From positions 16,048 through 80,047 of the forward strand of contig CANRSX010000020.1 of assembly GCA_947642555.1 (NCBI GenBank): a stretch of DNA of 64,000 nucleotides, written 5' to 3'. This stretch comes from an uncultured Roseburia sp. (GTDB lineage Bacteria > Bacillota > Clostridia > Lachnospirales > Lachnospiraceae). The stretch's first letter is position 1, and every line of letters starts with the position of its first letter. Below the pieces are notes generated by a model that saw only the letters and a program-made list of their open reading frames with translations, made no database searches and was not told the origin of the DNA. Positions 15,530 to 23,602 of the stretch are shown here, piece by piece. The translations under genes were made by a program, and so were the position numbers.

Positions 15530-18370
15530 ATGATTCCGATGAGTGAGAGAGAATTACGAAATGCGGAAATTTCATACCGGTCAGCAATGGCCGGTATGGT
15601 TCTGCTGGAAAATAACGGTGCGCTGCCGATCCAGAAGACAGGACAAATCGCCCTGTACGGAATCGGCGCGGTGCGGACGGTGCGCGGCGGAACGGGTTCC
15701 GGAGATCCCTTTAACGGGGGCTTAAGCGGCGGCGGGGACATTCACGTTGACCAGTCCCCCAGATATCACATTCATATCCTGGACGCCTTTCTTGCCGGCG
15801 GGTATGAGGTGGTGAATGAGGAGGAACTGCGTGGGCTGGCGGAACGCTACGACCGGGCGAAGGAAAGGCAGCAGGATCAGGTGATGCAGACTTTTGCTTT
15901 CCCGGAGCCAGAACCGGATGAGACAGCGGTAAGGCGGGCGGCAGAATGCTGCGATACCGGTATCTATGTGCTGTCGAGAAATTCCGGGGAGGGATCGGAC
16001 CGCTGTCAGACGCGGCAGAGCGCGGTGGGAGAGATCGGAGACTACAGGCTCACGGAGCGGGAGTGCAGATGGCTTGCCCTTTTGCGGGACTGCTATCAGA
16101 AGCTGATCGTGGTGCTGAATGTGGGCGGGATCATTGACCTTACAGATGTAAAAGAAGCTGGCCCGGACGCGGTTCTTCTGATGGGGCTGGCGGGACAGGA
16201 AGGCGGCCGCGCGGTGCGGGATGTGCTGAATGGAACCGTCACGCCCGCCGGGAAACTCACGGATACCTGGGCAAAACGATATGAGGATTACCCGGCATCC
16301 GCCACATTTGCCATGAATGACGGACAGGCGGATCTGGAAAAATATGAGGAGGGAATCTTTGTCGGATACCGGTATTTTGGCAGCTTCGGAACGGAACCGT
16401 ACTATGAATTCGGGTACGGAAAAAGCTATACAACATTCACTCTGACCCCTGAGGGCTGCGGTTTTAAGGGTGCCTTATTCTGGGCGGAGGAAACCGTACA
16501 AAACAGCGGGAAATACCCCGGGGCGGAAGTGCTGCAGCTGTATGTGACCGCATATCTGGAAAGAGTGGATATGCCGGCCTGGGAGCTTAAGGCGTTTCGG
16601 AAGACGAGGGAGCTTGCCCCCGGGGAGACACAGAAGCTGAGGCTGGAATTTACGGTGGCGGATCTGGCGGTCTATGACGAAAAGAAAGGGGCCTGGATCG
16701 TAACACAGGGGGATTATCTCGTATGGACCGGAACCTCCTCGAAGGATAAAAAGCCGGTGGCCATCATCCGGGTGAAGGAGGATCAGGTCAGAGAATATGC
16801 GCCGCCGATTCTGCCGCTGCCCGAACCATTAAAGACCCTGTCCCACATCAACCGCCCGATGCCGCAGGAGGAGCTCTCCGGGCTTTTGGTTTTTGATGCG
16901 CCGGCGCTTCCCGAGGCCCTGAAGGGACCCGGGGAACAGTTCTTAAAAGAGGAAGTGGTTACATATGTCCGGGAGGAGGGCTACCGGCCCACACAGCCCT
17001 ACGAGACGGTAAAACGGACGGAAAGAGAGACGATCTGCTGGGAGGATCTTATGGCAGGCCGGGCCACGGTGGAAGAATTTACAGCACAGCTTACAGATGA
17101 GGAGCTGGCGGCGTTAAACTGCGGCAGCGGCTGGGGCGTCGCGGACGAGAATCACCCTGTGATCGGAGAAAATTCCGAGAGCGTGCCCGGGGCTGCGGGG
17201 GAGACGACGAAGATCCTGACGGAGCGCTATCATGTCCCCTCCATGGTGATGGCGGACGGCCCGGGAGGCATCCGGGTGCGACAGCGCTACGAAGCGCTGG
17301 ATCTAACCTCCGGGAATATGGTGGAACGGACGAGGTACTGCACGGCATGGCCCTCCGGGACGCTTCTGGCCCAGAGCTTTGATCCGGAAGTTTTAAGAGA
17401 GGTCGGATGGGCGACGGCTGTGGAGCTTGAGGAGACCGGCGTTCATCTGCTGCTGGCGCCCGGAATGAACATACACCGGGATCCATTGTGCGGGAGAAAT
17501 TTTGAATATTATTCCGAGGATCCCCTCGTGTCCGGTGTGATGGCTGCGGCATTTGTAGAAGGAGTGCAGGATACCGGCATCCCGGTGGGAGCCTGCATCA
17601 AGCATTTTGCGGCAAACAATCAGGAGACGAACCGGTCGAGGGTGGACGAGTGGATCGATCAGAGAGCGCTGCGGGAGCTCTACTTAAAAGGCTTTGAGAT
17701 CGCCGTAAAGCGCGGAAAGCCCTGGGCGGTCATGACCTCCTACAATAAAATCAACGGGGTTCCCACGGCGGACAGCTACGATCTGTGCACCAGACTTGCG
17801 AGAGGCGAGTGGGGATTTGACGGGCTGATCATGACGGACTGGAACGGAGGAAGCAGCACGGCCAGCATTTCCATGCATGCGGGAAACGACCTGATCATGC
17901 CGGGAGGCGGCAGCAAAGTCCGGGAGATTCTGCTGGCGATGAAGCGGATTGAGCCGGAGTTTGACGAAAGAGGACAGATCCTGCTGACAAAAGTCTTTGA
18001 GCAGCTGCCTTTTTACGAGGATCACTGGAATTCCTTCCTGCCGGGAGCCGGGGAGGAGCGCATAGCGGTAAGCCTCGGGGAAGGCCATCTGGCCAGGGCA
18101 GCGGAAGACGGGAAGATCCTGGTGGACGGCCAGCCGGTCTATACGGCGGCGGCAGACCGGTTCGTATTTCTGAAAAATAAGGACGCCTGTCCCTTTGACC
18201 GGCCGCTGACCACAGAGACAGCTGAGGTGGCGGAAGAAGGTAAGACAATTGTCTACCGCGGGCAGTACCGCAACGAGACTTCGATCTGCCGGGGAGACTT
18301 GCAGCAGTGTGCGTGCCATATTTTATCGGTGCTGTTAAAAATGTCGGGCAAAAATGAGAAACAGTGTTAA
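15530..18370 (+). CDS. Domain-permuted glycoside hydrolase family 3 (beta-glucosidase-like)
   Basis: A 946-aa GH3 enzyme with reversed domain order. Residues about 1-270 correspond to the usual C-terminal alpha/beta-sandwich domain (GMVLLENNGALPI, GGTGSGD, AGKLTDTWA). Residues about 290-430 are a fibronectin-III-like domain (GAEVLQLYV, WELKAFRKTRELAPGE). Residues about 520-880 form the catalytic barrel (GPGGIRVRQ, NIHRDPLCGRNFEYYSEDP, IKHFAANNQETNR, MTDWNGG with nucleophile D770). The same swapped order is known from Butyrivibrio and Ruminococcus albus beta-glucosidases. No signal peptide is present, so it acts on imported oligosaccharides. AAGGAG lies 7 nt before the ATG, only 11 nt after the SBP stop. 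Sugar specificity is not predictable. Confidence 0.92.
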   Translation: MIPMSERELRNAEISYRSAMAGMVLLENNGALPIQKTGQIALYGIGAVRTVRGGTGSGDPFNGGLSGGGDIHVDQSPRYHIHILDAFLAGGYEVVNEEELRGLAERYDRAKERQQDQVMQTFAFPEPEPDETAVRRAAECCDTGIYVLSRNSGEGSDRCQTRQSAVGEIGDYRLTERECRWLALLRDCYQKLIVVLNVGGIIDLTDVKEAGPDAVLLMGLAGQEGGRAVRDVLNGTVTPAGKLTDTWAKRYEDYPASATFAMNDGQADLEKYEEGIFVGYRYFGSFGTEPYYEFGYGKSYTTFTLTPEGCGFKGALFWAEETVQNSGKYPGAEVLQLYVTAYLERVDMPAWELKAFRKTRELAPGETQKLRLEFTVADLAVYDEKKGAWIVTQGDYLVWTGTSSKDKKPVAIIRVKEDQVREYAPPILPLPEPLKTLSHINRPMPQEELSGLLVFDAPALPEALKGPGEQFLKEEVVTYVREEGYRPTQPYETVKRTERETICWEDLMAGRATVEEFTAQLTDEELAALNCGSGWGVADENHPVIGENSESVPGAAGETTKILTERYHVPSMVMADGPGGIRVRQRYEALDLTSGNMVERTRYCTAWPSGTLLAQSFDPEVLREVGWATAVELEETGVHLLLAPGMNIHRDPLCGRNFEYYSEDPLVSGVMAAAFVEGVQDTGIPVGACIKHFAANNQETNRSRVDEWIDQRALRELYLKGFEIAVKRGKPWAVMTSYNKINGVPTADSYDLCTRLARGEWGFDGLIMTDWNGGSSTASISMHAGNDLIMPGGGSKVREILLAMKRIEPEFDERGQILLTKVFEQLPFYEDHWNSFLPGAGEERIAVSLGEGHLARAAEDGKILVDGQPVYTAAADRFVFLKNKDACPFDRPLTTETAEVAEEGKTIVYRGQYRNETSICRGDLQQCACHILSVLLKMSGKNEKQC

Positions 18371-18390
18371 AAGAAAGGTGGGAGACGGCA

Positions 18391-19311
18391 TTGAAAAACA
18401 AAACTCAGATGCGAAAGCGGATCATACGTTCCCTGCCGCTGTATGCGATGCTTCTGCCGGGAATGGTATATATTCTGATCAACAATTACATTCCCATGAC
18501 AGGGATCATCGTGGCATTTAAAAAATATTCGGCACAGAAGGGGATTTGGGGGAGCGAGTGGACCGGGCTGTCCAATTTTGTCTACCTGTTCCGCAACGAC
18601 GCGTCGATCCTGATCCGGAATACGCTGCTTTACAATATCGCGTTTCTTTTTCTGGATATGTTCTTTGGTATTGTGCTGGCGATCCTGATCACGGACGTGT
18701 ATCATAAAAAATTAAAAAAGCTGTACCAGAGTGCCATTCTGCTGCCGTTTCTGATCTCCATCGTCATCGTCAGCTACATCGTGTATGCGTTTCTGTCCGT
18801 GGAGAACGGCATGTTTAATTCGATTCTCGGCGCCATGGGGCGGGAGGAGATCCAGTGGTATTCGTCGCCGCAGTACTGGCCCTTTATCCTGTGCTTTGTG
18901 CACGTGTGGAAGGGTGTGGGGTACGGGTGCCTGATCTATATTGCAGGGATTGCGGGGATCGATCCGGCGCTGTACGAATCGGCAAAGCTGGACGGGGCCT
19001 CGAAATGGAAACAGATCCGTTACGTGACGCTGCCGGAGCTGGTGCCCTCCGTGATCACGCTGCTGCTCTTAAATGTGGGACATATTTTTAACTCCGATTT
19101 CGGATTGTTTTACCAGGTCCCCCAGAATTCCGGGGCGCTCTACAGTGTGACGAACACGATCGATACCTATGTATACCGGGCGCTGATCTCCGCAGGGGGG
19201 ATCGGAAAATCCTCGGCAGCCGGCGTCTTCCAGTCCGTGGTCGGGTTTGTGCTGGTGATGCTTTCCAATGCAATCGTCCGGAAATTCAGCAAAGAAAATG
19301 CGATTTTTTAG
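18391..19311 (+). CDS. ABC sugar transporter permease, LplB/YteP type (locus 1)
   Basis: A 306-aa inner-membrane permease with six predicted helices and the hallmark INNYIPMTGIIVAFKKY near the N-terminus. The EAA loop that contacts the ATPase reads YESAKLDGASKWKQIRYVTLP. A TTG at 18391 is chosen because GGAG ends 6 nt before it; an in-frame GTG at 18364 overlaps the GH3 stop and lacks a ribosome binding site. It pairs with the LplC-type permease that follows and with SBP 1. It is closely similar to the permease at 49256 in locus 2. Confidence 0.88.
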   Translation: MKNKTQMRKRIIRSLPLYAMLLPGMVYILINNYIPMTGIIVAFKKYSAQKGIWGSEWTGLSNFVYLFRNDASILIRNTLLYNIAFLFLDMFFGIVLAILITDVYHKKLKKLYQSAILLPFLISIVIVSYIVYAFLSVENGMFNSILGAMGREEIQWYSSPQYWPFILCFVHVWKGVGYGCLIYIAGIAGIDPALYESAKLDGASKWKQIRYVTLPELVPSVITLLLLNVGHIFNSDFGLFYQVPQNSGALYSVTNTIDTYVYRALISAGGIGKSSAAGVFQSVVGFVLVMLSNAIVRKFSKENAIF

Positions 19312-19323
19312 CAGGAGGGTGTT

Positions 19324-20214
19324 ATGATAAAATCAAGGAAATTTTACGGATATCAGATTCTGATCAATCTGATTCTGGCAGTCACAGCCATTATCATTAT
19401 CGTCCCGCTGATCCTGCTGTTTATTTCCTCGGTCTCGTCGGAGGCGTCCCTGATCGTGAACGGGTATTCCTTCTTCCCCTCCGAACTGAGCCTTGAGGGA
19501 TACCGCTATATCTGGCTGAACCGGGGAACGGTATTTCGCGCGTACGGGATGACGATCCTGGTGACGGCGGTGGGGACGGTCTGTAATGTGATTCTGTCCT
19601 CCATGATGGCCTACGCCCTCTCGGACCGGAAACTGCCGGGACGAAGCATCTTTAACTTTGTGATTTTTTTCACGATGCTCTTCAGTGGGGGACTGGTGCC
19701 GTCCTATATCATGTGGACCAGCACCTTTCACATCAAGAATACGGTCTGGGCGCTGCTGGTTCCGAATCTGCTCTTAAGCCCCATGAATGTGATCCTGATC
19801 CGGACCTACATGATGAATTCCATTCCGGAATCGCTGTATGAAGCGGCGGAGATCGACGGCGGGGGCCATCTGATCCGGTATCTGCGGGTGGCGCTGCCCC
19901 TGGGCAAGCCGATCCTGGTGACCATGGGGCTGTTCTCGGGGCTGGCGTACTGGAATGACTGGACCAACGGCCTTTATTACCTGACGGACCCGAAGCTCTA
20001 CAGCATCCAGGTGCTGTTAAACAAAATGATTCAGGATATCCAGGCGATCCAGGCGAATGCCGTGACGGCCTCCTCCGGGGCTGCCATGCGGGTGCCCCAG
20101 ATATCGATCCGGATGGCCATCGCCTTTGTGGCGCTGCTTCCGATTCTGGCGATCTACCCGTTCCTACAGAAATACTTTGCGGAAGGGATCGCGCTGGGGG
20201 CGGTGAAGGGTTAA
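19324..20214 (+). CDS. ABC sugar transporter permease, LplC/YtcP type (locus 1)
   Basis: A 296-aa carbohydrate permease, partner of the LplB-type subunit. It shows a typical N-terminal helix (LILAVTAIIIIVPLILLFISS), SSEASLIVNGYSFFP, the EAA-loop region YEAAEIDGGGHLIRYLRVALP, the FSGLAYWNDWTNGLYYL segment, and the closing YPFLQKYFAEGIALGAVKG that is diagnostic of this subfamily. AGGAGG lies 5 nt before the ATG, 12 nt after the preceding stop. An inverted-repeat element follows immediately (20217-20293). The paralogue in locus 2 is at 50218. Confidence 0.93.
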   Translation: MIKSRKFYGYQILINLILAVTAIIIIVPLILLFISSVSSEASLIVNGYSFFPSELSLEGYRYIWLNRGTVFRAYGMTILVTAVGTVCNVILSSMMAYALSDRKLPGRSIFNFVIFFTMLFSGGLVPSYIMWTSTFHIKNTVWALLVPNLLLSPMNVILIRTYMMNSIPESLYEAAEIDGGGHLIRYLRVALPLGKPILVTMGLFSGLAYWNDWTNGLYYLTDPKLYSIQVLLNKMIQDIQAIQANAVTASSGAAMRVPQISIRMAIAFVALLPILAIYPFLQKYFAEGIALGAVKG

Positions 20215-20216
20215 CA

Positions 20217-20293
20217 GATTGAAAATTGAAATTTTCAATCGCGAGATTTGTGTCTGCGCCCTGCAAAGTCTTGCATGGCTTGCCACAAACTCG
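20217..20293 (+). repeat. Paired inverted repeats between permease and esterase
   Basis: Perfect 11-bp arms GATTGAAAATT and AATTTTCAATC with a 2-nt loop (20217-20240) are followed by a second hairpin with CGAGATTTGTG (20242-20252) and CACAAACTCG (20284-20293). There is no T-run. In an operon this may be an RNA processing or stability element that sets SBP/permease mRNA apart from the downstream enzymes. Confidence 0.6.
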
Positions 20294-20341
20294 TAAATCA
20301 GATGGCTTTAACAAGTAAGTAGCAGAAAAAGGAGAAAAAAT

Positions 20342-21202
20342 ATGGGAGTAATTCGGTTTAATTTTCTGTCTCAGGAGCTGGGAATGCAGACAAATGTCTC
20401 CATCTGTCTGCCCTCCTTCAGCTTTGCGGACATGTACAGCGGGAGAAAAGAGGTATATGTGCCGGGAATGAAATTTCAGGTGCTCTACCTTCTGCACGGC
20501 GGCAGCGGGGATGACAGCGATTATATTCATTTCAGCAATATTGTCCGCTATGCGGATGTAAATAAGATTGCGGTGGTCATGCCCTGCGATTATAATGCAT
20601 GTTATACGGATGACCCGGAGCACGGGAACTATTATACCTATCTCACGGAGGAACTGCCCAGGGTTTGTCAGGCAATGTTCCCGATTTCGGGCAGACGGGA
20701 GGATACGTTTGTAGGCGGACTCTCCATGGGCTCCCACGGGGCCATGAAGATCGCCATCAATCACCCGGACCGGTATGCGGCGGCGCTTCTGATGTCCGGG
20801 GCGACCTTCCGGCCGGGGGTTCCGACCTTTGTGCCGGCGAAGGACGGTGTCTTTGACCTGACGGCAAAACAGACGACGCCGCCCTTCGGGGGAGTGGGGA
20901 ATAAATTCCAGGATCCGTCTTTTGTCGAGGGCACGGTGAACGATGTGTATGCCATCGCGAAGAAAAACGCGGAGGAGGGAAAAGAGCTTCCGAAACTGTT
21001 TTTCCGGGTGGGAGACTGCGATCACGCCTATTACCGCGCGCAGAAGGCCGAGGAGGATCTGCGCTCCTGGGGATATGAGACAAAATTTGAGGTGGTAAAG
21101 GGCATGGGCCACGAGTGGGATCTGTGGGATGAGAGCCTTCGGATTGCGTTAAAGGAATGGCTTCCGATCCGGCATGCGGCTATTTATCCGGATGAAGCAT
21201 AA
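20342..21202 (+). CDS. Esterase-D-family alpha/beta hydrolase (locus 1, first)
   Basis: A 286-aa cytoplasmic serine esterase of the esterase-D / putative-esterase family. The nucleophile elbow is GLSMGSHG (S128). The oxyanion strand is VLYLLHGGSGDDSDY, and the C-terminal catalytic His lies in GMGHEWDLWD. Relatives include acetylxylan, feruloyl and tributyrin esterases, so it probably removes acyl groups from imported oligosaccharides. AAGGAG precedes the ATG. It is the first of three consecutive esterases and shares the GLSMG architecture with the next gene and with the locus 2 esterase at 51179. Confidence 0.85.
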   Translation: MGVIRFNFLSQELGMQTNVSICLPSFSFADMYSGRKEVYVPGMKFQVLYLLHGGSGDDSDYIHFSNIVRYADVNKIAVVMPCDYNACYTDDPEHGNYYTYLTEELPRVCQAMFPISGRREDTFVGGLSMGSHGAMKIAINHPDRYAAALLMSGATFRPGVPTFVPAKDGVFDLTAKQTTPPFGGVGNKFQDPSFVEGTVNDVYAIAKKNAEEGKELPKLFFRVGDCDHAYYRAQKAEEDLRSWGYETKFEVVKGMGHEWDLWDESLRIALKEWLPIRHAAIYPDEA

Positions 21203-21243
21203 AGAGACAATGAGAAGGGAACACAGAAAAAGGAGGAGAAGAA

Positions 21244-22041
21244 ATGGCAAAATTAACCTGTAATTTTATTTCGTACACCTTAAAACGGGCGGTGGATATC
21301 ACGGTGGTGCTGCCGTCGGTGACCTTTCCCGAGGCGTGCGGGGACGGAAATGTGAAGGGCGTGATCCCGAAGCACACGAAGGAGGAAAAATATCCGGTGC
21401 TGTATCTGCTGCACGGGGTGGGGAACGACCATGGAACCTGGAATGCGTATACAGATGTCGAGCTTTACGCGGAGGAGCGCAATCTCGCGGTGGTCATGAT
21501 CTCCGGGGAAAACAAAATGTATGTCAACCACAGGAAAAACGCCTTTATGGGAGATCTCTTCTACGATTTTATCGAGGAGGAGCTGCCGGACTTCATCTGC
21601 GGCACCTTCCCGGTGTCCAGACGCCCGGAGGATACCTATCTCGCCGGCCTGTCCATGGGAGCCATGGGGACACTGGTGCACGGGCTGAAATATCCGGAAA
21701 AATACAGGGCCATCGGTGCGTTTTCCGCCGGGCTGTATCTGCCGCCCACCGAGGCGGATGACTGGGACCCGGAGTATGATCCCATGGTGCTGGCGAAGCG
21801 CCTCACGGAGAACGGGATAAAGAACATGAAGATCTTTATGGGCTGCGGCGATCTGGATCCGCTTTTTGACGGCTGTGAGAAGTCCGCGCAGATCCTGAAG
21901 GAGGGCGGACAGGATGTGACCTGGGTGCCGGTATCCGGGTATGCTCATGAGTGGCGTCTCTGGAACCAGCTGGTGGAGCAGTTTATGGACTGGATTCCCC
22001 GGACAGACGATTTCTATACCCTTGGGAAGCGGAAGATCTGA
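21244..22041 (+). CDS. Esterase-D-family alpha/beta hydrolase (locus 1, second)
   Basis: A 265-aa serine esterase. Motifs: VLYLLHGVGNDHGTWNAYTDVELYAEERNLAVVMISGEN, the nucleophile GLSMGAMG (S137), an acidic residue in GCGDLDPLF, and the His region PVSGYAHEWRLWNQ. It closely resembles the esterase at 51179 (same length, same VELxAEERN and MISGENK segments), so these two are the direct counterparts between loci. It lacks a signal peptide. GGAGGAG lies before the ATG; the gap to the upstream esterase is about 40 nt. Confidence 0.87.
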   Translation: MAKLTCNFISYTLKRAVDITVVLPSVTFPEACGDGNVKGVIPKHTKEEKYPVLYLLHGVGNDHGTWNAYTDVELYAEERNLAVVMISGENKMYVNHRKNAFMGDLFYDFIEEELPDFICGTFPVSRRPEDTYLAGLSMGAMGTLVHGLKYPEKYRAIGAFSAGLYLPPTEADDWDPEYDPMVLAKRLTENGIKNMKIFMGCGDLDPLFDGCEKSAQILKEGGQDVTWVPVSGYAHEWRLWNQLVEQFMDWIPRTDDFYTLGKRKI

Positions 22042-22054
22042 CAGGAGGAGAAAG

Positions 22055-23572
22055 ATGAACTTTTATTGTGATAAGGAGGGCCCCATCGTACAGACGGACA
22101 AGGGAGCTCTTCGGGGATACCTGTTTAACGGCATTTATCAGTTCCGCGGCGTGGACTACGCGAAGGCGAAGCGGTTCGGACTGCCGGAGGAGATCGACGC
22201 CTTTGAGGGAGTGCGGGATGCCTTAAACTACGGATCGGTCTGTCCGACCATGTTCCCGGACTCGCCGGCGGGTGACATCATGTCGCCCCACAGAGTGTGG
22301 TTTCAGGACGAGAACTGCCTGAACTTAAATATCTGGACGCCGTCCCTTTCGCCGGATCAGAAGCTGCCGGTGGTGGTATGGTTCCACGGGGGAGGCTTTT
22401 TCGCCGGTTCCGCCATCGAGCAGTATGCCTATGACGGGGAAAATATGAGCAGACAGGGCAATGTCGTCGTGGTCACGGTCAACCACCGGCTGAACGTGCT
22501 GGGATTTCTGGATCTGCGGGGCTTCGGGGAGAAATACGAGCGCTCCTGCAATGCCGGGACCTTTGATCTGATCGCCGCGCTCCGGTGGATTCGGAACAAT
22601 ATCGCCGGCTTTGGCGGGGATGCGGATCAGGTGACGATCTTCGGGCAGTCCGGGGGCGGCGGCAAGGTGATCTCCCTGCTGCAGATGCACGAGGCCGACG
22701 GCCTGTTCCACAGGGCGCTGATCATGAGCGGAACCCTGGGAACGCTGATGACAGACCACGATTACGACATGCGGCCTGTGATAAAAAAGACCTTAAGCGG
22801 CCTGGGCTTTGGGGAGGATGAGGTGGAAAAGCTGGAGACGGTGCCGTATCGGGAGCTGGTATCGGCATACTTAACGGCATACCGTGAGCTGATCTCCGAT
22901 AAAGGAATCCCCTTCTTTGGCCCGATAAAAAACCAGGATTACGCCGGAGATCCGGTGAAGGCGGGTTTTACGGAGCACGCGAAAACGATCCCGGTGATGA
23001 TCGGTTCCACCTATTCCGAGTTTTTCCATTCGCAGTATAAGGAGGAACAGAAGACGGATGAGGAGATGACGGGGATCATAAAGGAGCAGTTCGGCGAAGC
23101 GCAGGGCGTGCAGTTAATCGAAGCCTTCCGCCAGGCTTACCCCGGAAAACCGCTGTGCGACATCTACGCGGCGGATTCCGCGGCCTTCCGGTATGAGGTG
23201 AAAAAATGGGTGCATGAGCGGGCAAAGGCGGGGGCGGCCGGTACCTACGAGTATCTGTTTACGCTGGAATTCCCCTTCAACGGCGGGACGCCGGCCTGGC
23301 ACTGCAGCGACATCCCCTTCTTTTTCCACAACCTGGACAAGGCGCCTGTCGTTAACATAGAGGGCGTGTCGGACCGGCTGCGGGATCAGATCTTTGACGC
23401 GTTTATGCAGTTTGTGCGCACCGGGAAACCGGACACGAAGCTTCTGCCAGAATGGCCGGCCTGCACGGTGGATGACGAGGCCACCATGGTGTTTGACCGG
23501 GAGTGCGAGGTGCGGCATCAGTATGACGACGCGTTTATAAAGCTGCATTATGACCTGAATGTCGCGGGCTGA
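22055..23572 (+). CDS. Type-B carboxylesterase (locus 1)
   Basis: A 505-aa carboxylesterase of the cholinesterase-like type-B family. It shows RGYLFNGIYQFRGVDYAKAKRF (the usual FxGIPYA region), ENCLNLNIWTP, WFHGGGFFAGS (oxyanion hole), and the nucleophile motif FGQSGGGGKV (S199). The C-terminal His region WHCSDIPFFFHN is typical. It would hydrolyse ester bonds of bulky substrates inside the cell; actual substrates are unknown. The frame is open from 21941, but AGGAGGAG just upstream sets the start at 22055, 13 nt after the previous stop. The counterpart in locus 2 is at 52070. Confidence 0.9.
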   Translation: MNFYCDKEGPIVQTDKGALRGYLFNGIYQFRGVDYAKAKRFGLPEEIDAFEGVRDALNYGSVCPTMFPDSPAGDIMSPHRVWFQDENCLNLNIWTPSLSPDQKLPVVVWFHGGGFFAGSAIEQYAYDGENMSRQGNVVVVTVNHRLNVLGFLDLRGFGEKYERSCNAGTFDLIAALRWIRNNIAGFGGDADQVTIFGQSGGGGKVISLLQMHEADGLFHRALIMSGTLGTLMTDHDYDMRPVIKKTLSGLGFGEDEVEKLETVPYRELVSAYLTAYRELISDKGIPFFGPIKNQDYAGDPVKAGFTEHAKTIPVMIGSTYSEFFHSQYKEEQKTDEEMTGIIKEQFGEAQGVQLIEAFRQAYPGKPLCDIYAADSAAFRYEVKKWVHERAKAGAAGTYEYLFTLEFPFNGGTPAWHCSDIPFFFHNLDKAPVVNIEGVSDRLRDQIFDAFMQFVRTGKPDTKLLPEWPACTVDDEATMVFDRECEVRHQYDDAFIKLHYDLNVAG

Positions 23573-23602
23573 ACGATTACTTTGTATCAAAACGAGGGAG
23601 CC

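Noticed and set aside
19733..21112. A 459-codon open frame on the minus strand across the permease and esterase genes
   Set aside because: It is antisense to two well-conserved genes, has no ribosome binding site and no recognisable domain. Long antisense frames are common in this GC-rich DNA.
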